A stretch of DNA of 64,000 bases from positions 5,200,842-5,264,841 of the forward strand of contig OZ020306.1 in the NCBI GenBank assembly GCA_963971305.1, in the 5' to 3' direction. Shown one piece after another: positions 21,501-28,200 of this stretch. Made by a program: the position numbers and the translations under genes. Under the pieces are notes generated by a model. That model searched no databases. It saw nothing but the letters and a program-made list of their open reading frames with translations, and had not been told where the DNA came from. The stretch is from Arcuatula senhousia. Taxonomy: Eukaryota; Mollusca; Bivalvia; Mytilida; Mytilidae. The stretch's first letter is position 1, and each line of letters opens with the position of its first letter.

Positions 21501-21969
21501 TTTCTGAGAAAAGCTTGATGGAAATTTTCATGTCGATTTTTGTATCGATCCAGCGCCAAACAGGAAGTAGATGTCTGACAGGTCTAAAATTCGCTTAGGA
21601 CGTATAGTTTGTCATATTTAACCATCCTACCAAGTTATAGATAGATAGGTTTCTGAGAAAAGCTTGACGGAAATTCGTACGGACGGACAGAAATTCGTAC
21701 AGACGGACATGAGTAAAACTTAATGGCCCCCGACATGTCGTCGCGGGGGCATAAAAATCTATCTTTGTTTCATTGTCTTCCAACATGTAATCATTAATGT
21801 CACAACAATGACTTGGGTGACTTACTACTGAAATATCATTAAATCCTGTTAAAACAAGATTCTTAAGAAGTTCACAGCCAATACCACCAGCCCCCACCAC
21901 AAGTATTTTACTCTTAAGAACACAATCTCGAGTATTTTCTCTCAAAACCCCAGGCAAATTTGCCGCCAT
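6443..21969 (-). CDS. UBA2: SUMO-activating enzyme subunit 2 (UBA2/SAE2), exons 1-10, 3' end outside window
   Basis: Ten exons join without a phase error to give 336 aa collinear with animal UBA2. With SAE1 this protein adenylates SUMO using ATP, carries it as a thioester on a cysteine and passes it to UBC9, mainly in the nucleus. The nucleotide-binding loop GAGGIGCE is in exon 1, the first zinc pair CYEC (C160, C163) and catalytic Cys175 in [10 protein letters not shown] are in exon 6, and acidic [11 protein letters not shown] is in exon 7. Exon 10 ends at VWDK, so the rest of the adenylation and Cys domains, the second zinc pair, the ubiquitin-like domain and the C-terminal tail must lie left of base 1, beyond the LINE. 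The start is ATG at 21969; an upstream in-frame TTG at 21978 is not a likely start. Exon intervals are listed separately. Introns carry many repeats. Confidence 0.95.
6817..6858 (-). repeat. UBA2: 21-bp x2 tandem duplication across the UBA2 exon 9 donor
   Basis: Units 6838-6858 and 6817-6837 differ at one base by eye. Each has a few exon bases (TCATG) followed by the start of the intron. Confidence 0.8.
6854..6950 (-). CDS. UBA2: UBA2 exon 9
   Basis: Encodes [10 protein letters not shown] to TDLPH. The donor CATG|GTTGGT is weak, but it is the only one that keeps phase 1 with exon 10. The donor region is duplicated once in tandem (21 bases). Confidence 0.85.
6951..7377. other. UBA2 intron 8, left part
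   Basis: AT-rich intron sequence; no gene or repeat recognised. Confidence 0.6.
7378..7565. mobile_element. PIF/Harbinger-type MITE (188 bp)
   Basis: Terminal inverted repeats of about 40 bases begin GGGCTGTTCCA and differ at only a few positions. The element is bounded by a 3-base direct repeat TTA (7375-7377 and 7566-7568), the TWA-type target duplication typical of PIF/Harbinger. It has no coding capacity. Confidence 0.8.
7670..7794 (-). CDS. UBA2: UBA2 exon 8
   Basis: Encodes [10 protein letters not shown] to HKLFNK, matching the family's STKEWAKSTGYDPVKLF region (here [17 protein letters not shown]). Acceptor TTATAG, donor AAG|GTGATT, ends in phase 0. Confidence 0.92.
7907..8508 (-). 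repeat. UBA2: 43-bp x14 minisatellite carrying UBA2 exon 7 donors
   Basis: Fourteen units start at 7907 and recur every 43 bases to 8466. On the minus strand each has about 25 bases of exon 7 end (AGAAGATCCTGAACTGGCAG-like) and about 18 bases of intron start (GTAAGTTCAAGGTCA). The authentic junction is in the rightmost unit, first in transcription. Thirteen units keep a GT at the donor position, mostly as GTAAGT; the unit at 7993 has AT. Since 43 is not a multiple of three, decoy donors would shift the frame. Confidence 0.9.
8474..8541 (-). CDS. UBA2: UBA2 exon 7
   Basis: Encodes [15 protein letters not shown] to DPELA, then a split Gly codon. Its donor GGCAG|GTAAGT is the first of 14 tandem copies that continue into the intron at 43-base spacing. 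Reading through the first donor gives a stop within a dozen codons. Confidence 0.93.
8830..9310. repeat. Three degenerate tandem units of about 175 bp (UBA2 intron 6)
   Basis: The segment around GCCAAATATCAGATGCCTAG recurs near 9020 and 9193, with a weaker copy near 8840. It ends in an ACCTATGTCTCG-like tail typical of molluscan dispersed repeats (from memory). Confidence 0.65.
9311..9867. other. UBA2 intron 6, right part
   Basis: AT-rich intron; nothing recognised. Confidence 0.5.
9868..9989 (-). CDS. UBA2: UBA2 exon 6 (catalytic cysteine)
   Basis: Encodes [10 protein letters not shown] to AKHLF. It has the zinc-binding CYEC pair and catalytic Cys175 in [10 protein letters not shown], equivalent to human Cys173 as I remember it. 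Donor AA|GTAAGA, phase 2. Confidence 0.95.
10717..13098 (+). mobile_element. 5'-truncated CR1/Jockey-like LINE
   Basis: Begins in mid-ORF2 after the endonuclease domain and ends in a short 3' UTR with AATAAAG and a (TTA)n tail, as in CR1/Jockey-group elements. A possible 4-base duplication AATA flanks it (10713-10716, 13099-13102). It lies in UBA2 intron 5, antisense to the gene. Confidence 0.8.
10732..12910 (+). pseudogene. Broken LINE reverse transcriptase
   Basis: Coding similarity starts near 10732 ([10 protein letters not shown]) and continues through linker, RT and C-terminal domain. RT motifs present are [25 protein letters not shown] and the catalytic YADD in LYADDTTL. A stop lies at 11519-11521, and a one-base frame change near 11550 separates the two open segments (10860-11522 and 11501-12910). 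The N-terminal endonuclease is absent, so the copy is dead. The C-terminal [14 protein letters not shown] and SVLWNDLP segments are typical of CR1-like RT proteins common in molluscs. Confidence 0.85.
13375..13912 (-). pseudogene. Reverse-transcriptase C-terminal remnant
   Basis: A 170-residue open stretch contains [20 protein letters not shown], then [15 protein letters not shown] and [14 protein letters not shown] remember this block following the catalytic core of a family of invertebrate reverse-transcriptase proteins. The expected preceding segment ([11 protein letters not shown]) is in another frame just upstream, so there is a frameshift near 13880. The catalytic part is missing. A Penelope-like origin is possible but not shown. 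Confidence 0.5.
14047..14500. repeat. Direct repeat pair beside UBA2 exon 5
   Basis: A 35-base block (GGAGTAAATGAACATGAGAC and flanks) occurs at 14047-14087 and 14440-14477, followed in both cases by ATGAGCT. The intervening 350 bases hold no recognised gene. Confidence 0.6.
14507..14607 (-). CDS. UBA2: UBA2 exon 5
   Basis: Encodes [10 protein letters not shown] to VQVIKK with the E1 signature [10 protein letters not shown]. Acceptor TTTCAG, donor AAG|GTATGA, ends in phase 0. Confidence 0.94.
14860..15336. repeat. Degenerate two-unit dispersed repeat (UBA2 intron 4)
   Basis: Segments near 14860-15010 and 15011-15230 share GAGCAGTCTCAGAG, CATAACTCCTATAA and CATATCATGACAAACAATC. The block closes with GGACG-type motifs and GTTGCGGCAGGAGACGAAAA. 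It looks like a non-coding molluscan dispersed element. Confidence 0.55.
15554..15618 (-). CDS. UBA2: UBA2 exon 4
   Basis: Encodes [10 protein letters not shown] to NALDNR, including the conserved NALDN. Acceptor TTTTACAG, donor G|GTAAGT, leaving phase 1. Confidence 0.93.
15619..16784. other. UBA2 intron 3
   Basis: AT-rich with homopolymer runs and a short alternating (CATGTA) stretch near 16408. No gene recognised. Confidence 0.5.
16785..16855 (-). CDS. UBA2: UBA2 exon 3
   Basis: Encodes [10 protein letters not shown] to HDSIM. Acceptor TTACAG, donor AG|GTATGA, leaving phase 2. Confidence 0.92.
17244..17327 (-). CDS. UBA2: UBA2 exon 2
   Basis: 28 codons, [10 protein letters not shown] to GKSKAK, the conserved strand and helix that contact ATP. 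Acceptor TTTTAG, donor AAG|GTACAT, both phase 0. Confidence 0.93.
17417..17824. mobile_element. Foldback MITE with about 110-bp imperfect inverted repeats
   Basis: The left end CACGCCTGGGAAAC mirrors the right end GTTTCCGAGGCGTG. Pairing recurs at the inner edge, where AGAATGTCACTCCATGT (17505-17525) mirrors ACATGGAGTGACATTCT (17720-17736). No ORF. The class is undetermined. Confidence 0.65.
18315..18600 (-). mobile_element. tRNA-derived SINE
   Basis: On the minus strand the head has an A box TGGCCGAGTGG (18585-18575) and a B box TGTTCGAGTCC (18515-18505) in a class II (Leu/Ser-like) tRNA layout, preceded by GGGGCCTGGG. The body contains GGTTTCCTCTGGGCACTCCG, which resembles a central domain shared by many invertebrate SINEs (recalled as Nin-DC-type, not checked). 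Confidence 0.75.
18696..19936. mobile_element. 1.24-kb non-autonomous element with 12-bp perfect terminal inverted repeats
   Basis: ATACGACCGCAA at 18696-18707 is exactly mirrored by TTGCGGTCGTAT at 19925-19936. The interior holds two direct copies of a segment of about 490 bases (about 18905-19370 and 19380-19800; landmark TTGACACATTTTGTTGACAG in each), then a GAC-rich microsatellite at 19851-19890. The 3' end forms a hairpin around ATCGCAAAAATTTTGCGGT. No ORF of note. Confidence 0.7.
19937..20523. other. UBA2 intron 1 segment
   Basis: AT-rich with short palindromic AATTTTTT-type runs; nothing specific recognised. Confidence 0.45.
20524..21350. repeat. Dispersed element with five internal tandem units (165 then 129 bp)
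   Basis: Starts CCTTCCCCGAAGGCATATGT. Units beginning GATGAAGCTACATACCAAAT recur near 20625, 20790, 20960, 21088 and 21217. The last two are 129-base units (43 codons), so a repetitive 176-residue frame opens by chance. Ends near a GCAACACGTTGC palindrome. Confidence 0.65.
21356..21757. repeat. Dispersed element with terminal GGGGGC hairpin
   Basis: Two related segments (TCTGACAGGTCT, CATCCTACCAAGTT, TTTCTGAGAAAAGCTTGA) lie at 21416-21530 and 21570-21680. Then comes GGACGGACA-type sequence and a closing hairpin (GCCCCCGAC ... GTCGCGGGGGC). Confidence 0.6.
21826..21969 (-). CDS. UBA2: UBA2 exon 1
   Basis: 48 codons, [10 protein letters not shown] to FNDISV, including the Rossmann-type glycine loop. 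It ends in phase 0 at a strong GTAAGT donor. Confidence 0.93.
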
Positions 21970-22265
21970 TGTTATCAAAGTGAAAGTAGACGCGAAAACG
22001 GGAAGTGTGATTTTATTAATTTCAAATCGAGAAGTTCGCTTAAAATTTAATCCTCACGAAGGTAAATGTTAAAAATATTTATATTTGATTAATCATTTTG
22101 ATTTATTTTGGTCCTGCTTCTAAGAATGTAAACCATTGAACATTATTTTTCAAAGTCGGAACTTTAATGAATCCGTTTCCGATCCGTAATTAATTTCTTT
22201 CTACTTTCATTTTCAAACAAAAATATTCCCTTCTAAAGTGGAAAATCATTTAAACTGAAATTGAC
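21970..22265. promoter_or_regulatory. Bidirectional UBA2/HAUS4 promoter region
   Basis: The 296 bases between the two divergent start codons must hold both 5' UTRs and promoters, unless non-coding first exons exist elsewhere. An E2F-like and ETS-like cluster ACGCGAAAACGGGAAGTG lies at 21990-22007, about 20 bases from the UBA2 ATG. No TATA box was seen at a convincing place. Confidence 0.6.
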
Positions 22266-22284
22266 ATGACAGAAAGCTTCAAAG
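22266..22284 (+). CDS. HAUS4: HAUS4 exon 1 (coding part)
   Basis: ATG ACA GAA AGC TTC AAA G, then GTAAAA. Phase 1 matches exon 2 to give MTESFKVTDLL. Very short, so less certain than the other exons. Confidence 0.7.
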
Positions 22285-25200
22285 GTAAAAGAAACAATTA
22301 TAAGGCTATACTAGAACAATACAAATGTAAAAGGGCAATTAGTTAAAAAGATCAAAAGTTCTCAGAGCTTATGTTATTTGTATAAGACATAGACATAAGA
22401 CATAATTTATTTTCCAATTATGGTCCCTCAAAGGGCAGCATCATTACAATGATTATAAATATAAATACTCCAAATTTACAATTGCTGTTTACTGCTTGAG
22501 TAGTGAAACTTGACATTTCTAAATTAGAATAAGCACAGATCAGTATCATGAAATAGGAACTGTATGAAACAAGAGTTCCTAGAAGATTTCATTTATGATT
22601 CCGGTCCTCCCGTTTGAAAATTTCTGGATCCGCGACAGAATTGTGATGTGTATCTGGATCATTGGAAATTGGAATCATTACACCCCTAACAAACACCCAT
22701 AATGGTGAGAGGTACATGTAGCGTAGTGAGAGTTGGGTTTTCAATGATGAAGATTTTTGGGGGTTTCGGATAAGTATGGTGGCCAAGAAGAATATAGAAT
22801 AGAATAATTTTATTCTGTCAATTATGACGCCAATGTAGAGCTGCTACAACTTGAAATGAAATAAAGAATGATTGCACAATATTTTGACAAAATTAATATT
22901 AACAAAGGAAGTGAAAACATATGAAAATGAGAATTATCATTGCATAGAGTAAAAGGGAAAGAATATCTTAACTAGCCAAGTAGATACACTTGACTTTAAA
23001 TCACAGTTTAACACCTCAATGGGTTTGAGCCACAAATATGCGTTAAGGTTTTCAGGTACATTGTACCACCTGTTGCTTGTGGGTTCCCTCAATATTCCAG
23101 TTTCCTCACACACAAGCCTTGTGACCATGCAAGGGCCGTTATTAGCCAAACAGTTGTTTATCTTGCCATCAGTCAAAAGCTATTCATATCTTATATTTTG
23201 TAATTTACTATATCCAACTTAAAATAAATATTGGTCATTGTTTGACTGTGTAATCAATCATGACATTAAGTTAATCTTTCTTTTACTTTTACAATTGAGA
23301 TACATATACATAAATCAGTAAAAATAAAGTAAATAGTAGGGAATGTTTGTTCCTTTAAAGAAACCTAAAGGGATAAAGGTAATGAGAGATTTGTGCAATA
23401 TCAGAATCAACACAGTACATCCTAAGTACATGTACACAATTCATCAGACAACATAGCTCTTTGACTATGTTACATTTGTGCTGAAGAGTGAGCCCTGGAC
23501 TGACAGGAAGATAAGAGGCTAACTTTTAATATTAATGTAGAGATGACAAAGGGAGGCATTAATGTAATACTTTCACTTGGAGTCAAAATCTACTGACTTT
23601 TTGGTCCATCTTCTGTCCTCCCAATTTTCCCTATTGTTTTCAAATGCAAAAAAGAGTGGTAATTTTTATTAATCAAGATAGTTTTCAGTTATAAAACATG
23701 TTAAACATTTTCTGTATTTTGCAAGTTGGTTAATTAGGAGTTTTCTGAGGTAAACATGAAAATATAATTTAACAGATTTAAAAAACAGTTTGAGATAAAT
23801 CAGTGAAACAAATATTTTTTGACACATGCTTGTGCCATTCATGACATTTTAAAAGCAATTAAAAATGTTAAACAGGATTTAAACAAAATGTCCTGCTTTT
23901 TTGTCCAATATCCAGCATTATATGACTGGTAGTTCTAAATACCATTTTTCGAAACAAAAATTGAATTACAAATGTTATCTGTTTTAGTGACAGACCTTCT
24001 ACCAGTGGACTTAACAGAGACAGATTTACAACAAAATCCAGAATTCTCTAATCTCTTGTCATTGTTGTCACAGCATATAACCAGTGATGGGGCATCAGTT
24101 CAGATCCAGAAAGATTTAGAACAGGCAAGTCTACCATAAACTCATCATATACATGTATCACCATATAAGATACATGTAATATTACCAAAATCTTTGGACT
24201 TTTTTACCTATCTGCTGTTCTCAAGAGTTTTGTGTAATCTCTTCCTCCTCAGGACTTTACAAAATTGTAATTTTATGGACTTTCTATTAAAAATACCTGT
24301 TACAATACAGTTTGAGTTAAGTGTCACTATTCATGTGTTCATCCTTGTGTCTGTTACACCTTAGGATACCCATCTTTTATCCACAATTTCTCTTAAACCA
24401 ATTGTAGGATTTTAATGAAATTTTTAGTCTTGGGCCAATGCAAGACAGTGGGCAGTGACCTCTGGTCATGTTGAAGACTGCTGGCTGTTTTCCATTGTGA
24501 TTTTTTAGAGTGCCGTTTCTTTAATGTTGGTTGTGTCACGTATACTTATTTCACATCTCTTTATCGTCTATTCACACCACTTGATTTCATTAGTTATTGT
24601 ATGCTGGACAGTTCTGTTCATCAAAAATCTATTTCCTTATCCAGGCTGAGGAAGAATTAAAACATGATAAACACAACTGGTTGATGCAGAAAACACTATA
24701 CAGAGAAGTGGAGGAACTGCTCATAGACTATGACATTAAAAGTCAGGAGTGTTCGCTGTCTTCTGAAGATAAACAGGTTTGTTACTGTTATTTTGTTAAA
24801 AAAATCATATTTTGTTAAAAAATCATATTTTGTTAGAATATTTTGTAGGGTACCAATTTTCATGGTTTTTTTTAGAGTCAGGCACACCAAGATATTTGTA
24901 TCAAGAAATTTTACATTTCTATGATAAATTTGTTAAAACCATGCCTTCATTTAAGCAGTGAATATAACTTTTACTTCCAATCCACAAAGTAGTTCCACAT
25001 ATGTTTCTTCAAAAGGTTTTGCATTATATCAACCATATAAATGATTTTTATTTTAATTGATAATTACAAGAAGATTCAAGCTAAAATATTTTTTATTTCT
25101 CATCCTTTCTTTGTAGTTCCAGACAGCTCTTCAGGAGTGCCTCACTCTAGCAGACATTCCAGATTGTTTTATATTTCATCTCTTATAGTTCCAGACAGCT

Positions 25201-28200
25201 CTTCAGGAGTGCCTTACTCTAGCAGACATTCCAGATTGTTTAATATTTCATCTCTTATAGTTCCAGACAGCTCTTCAGGAGTGCCTTACTCTAGCAGAGA
25301 TTCCAGATTGTTTAATATTTCATCTCTTATAGTTCCAGACAGCTCTTCAGGAGTGCCTTACTCTAGCAGAGATTCCAGATTGTTTTATATTTCATCTCTT
25401 ATAGTTCCAGACAGCTCTTCAGGAGTGCCTTACTCTAGCAGACATTCCAGATTGTTTAATATTTCATCTCTTATAGTTCCAGACAGCTCTTCAAGAGTGC
25501 CTTACTCTAGCAGAGATTCCATAATGTTTTATATTTCATCTCTTATAGTTCCAGACAGCTCTTCAAGAGTGCCTTACTCTAGCAGACATTCCATAATGTT
25601 TTATATTTCATCTCTTATAGTTCCAGACAGCTCTTCAGGAGTGCCTTACTCTAGCAGACATTCCAGATTGTTTAATATTTCATCTCTTATAGTTCCAGAC
25701 AGCTCTTCAGGAGTGCCTTACTCTAGCAGAGATTCCAGATTGTTTTATATTTCATCTCTTATAGTTCCAGACAGCTCTTCAGGAGTGCCTTACTCTAGCA
25801 GACATTCCAGATTGTTTAATAGTTCATCTCTTATAGTTCCAGACAGCTCTTCAAGAGTGCCTTACTCTAGCAGAGATTCCATAATGTTTTATATTTCATC
25901 TCTTATAGTTCCAGACAGCTCTTCAAGAGTGCCTTACTCTAGCAGACATTCCAGATTGTTTAATATTTCATCTCTTATAGTTCCAGACAGCTCTTCAGGA
26001 GTGCCTTACTCTAGCAGAGATTCCAGATTGTTTAATATTTCATCTCTTATAGTTCCAGACAGCTCTTCAGGAGTGCCTTACTTTAGCAGAGATTGGTGAT
26101 TATTTAGATTGCAACCCTGAACCAGGAACTTCCACTACATTACTAGGACTAACCAAGGAAGAAATACAAAGACAGAACCCATATAAAAAGGTTTGGAGCT
26201 TTTAATATGATATTCTTATATTATGTTGTGATTGCTTTTAAAAAAAAATTCCTCAAGAATAGAAGAAAAAAAATGAGATGTGGAATAAGTGTATGTGACA
26301 CAGATTACATAAAAAAGTGGTAAATTAGAAAGACCACAAAGAAAAATAGCCTTCAACGAGGTCAGTAGGTGCTGTTCACCGTTCTGCAACTGGCCCAAGG
26401 TCAAATAAAAAGGCATACAATTCAAATCAAGTATTGAAATAATCAAAGTAAGACCCCCATTCTTAAACAAGGAGCAGAAAACACCAAATTGACAAGAACA
26501 AACAAAAGCTTTGTCAAAGATTCCTGGCTTAGGACAGGCAAATATGATTCAGTGTTGAAAAATATCAATTGATTGTAAAAAAAAATTTCAATTAAATCAG
26601 CTTAATTTAGTTTCTTGTTATTCTTCTGGAAAATTGTAATGGAGTTGAACTCTTTATTGGGTAACTGTTAAATGATATAGATACAATTATTCTTGTGCTT
26701 TAAAGGACAAAACTGTAGCAGTTCATGTATTTTCAAATGGAAAAAAATATCATTTCGCAAAAACTTTAAAAGAAAAGCAAGAATTTTTTGCACAATAAGA
26801 TCTGAAAAAGATTTCAATTTACTTCAATTTTTAAAGTTTCTTTTACTCTAGCATTTACCTTATCTACAACAAAAGTTGTTACCAGAAATAGAAGATAGAC
26901 TGAGAAAGAAATGTGAAAGTCTGGTAACTTACCATGACCCTGATACTGGTACAGGTAATTACAATGAATAGGCAGAGTGAGAAATGTGAAAGTCTGGTAA
27001 CTTACCATGACCCTTATACTGGTACAGGTAATTACTAGAAATAGGCTGATCGAGAAATGTGAAAGTCTGGTGACCTACCCAGACCCAGATACATATACTG
27101 TCACTGGTAACTAATTAAAAAAGACTGATGAAGAAATGTGAAAATCTGGTGACTTACCATGACCCTGATACTGGTACAAGTAATTACAATGAATAGGCAG
27201 AGTGAGAAATGTGAAAGTCTGGTGACCTACCATGACCCTTATACTGGTACAGGTTATTACTATAAATAGGCAGAGTGAGAAATATGAAAGTCTGGTGACT
27301 TACCATGACCCTGATACTTGTATAGGTTATAACTATAAATAGACCAAGAAAGAAATGTGAAAATCTGGTCACCTACCATGACCCAAATACAGAGACAATT
27401 AATTCCTTTGAAAACACCAAGATAGAAATGTGAGTGTTTGGTAACCTAATGGTACAGGGTAAACACTGTAAATAATTAAGGCCATTTATAACCAAATAGA
27501 TGAAAGAATTTTGTCATGAAAACAGCAGAATATTTTATTACCTGTCAGATAATAAAAAAAGAAGATAAGAAATGATATATTTTTCTTTTCAGAGACTGAC
27601 AAATTGACTTTTGCCAAAGCCTCCCAACTACCTGCTATCATAGATTCCGAGTGCCATAAACTCAAACAGACTAAAATAAAGCTTGCCAAAGAAAAACAAA
27701 GAAAAGACAAACAATTCTGGCAGTATTACCAAGTAAATATTGATTGAACGTTTACTACGTTTCCAAATAAAGATGAAGTTCTCATCAAATTGTGCCAGAT
27801 TTACTACTGTGATCCTGACTGACCTTACCTAAGTTTAAAATTATCTTTCAGCATAAAAGGTATTGGGGTCTTTTTTGCTCAAAGTGCGTATAGGTTAAAT
27901 TTTGAGAATGTCTTTTTCTGTGTCAAATTCCACTGTAAAATGAATTTTGTCATGAATTCAGAGTTTAATTAATTGTCTAAAGTTAATGATTAAATAAATC
28001 AATTTATAATAAATGTAACAAAATGTATATTGCTGTTACTAACTTTCAATGTGTTTAATGTTATGTTTGCAGACCTTGTTAGATTCACTGAAGCTATTAG
28101 AAGAAATCATTACTACATACAGACTACAGAACCAGGCAGAATATGACACAGTAACCACAGAATGGCTCATCTCTAAATGTGATGGACTCTGTCTCAAAAT

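Noticed and set aside
25041..26099. 352-residue ORF with 24-aa repeats (VPDSSSGVPYSSRHSRLF-like), resembling a secreted repeat protein
   Set aside because: It is an out-of-frame reading of the 72-bp acceptor array in HAUS4. The period is divisible by three, so a frame stays open by chance, and the last unit joins the real exon 4 in another frame.
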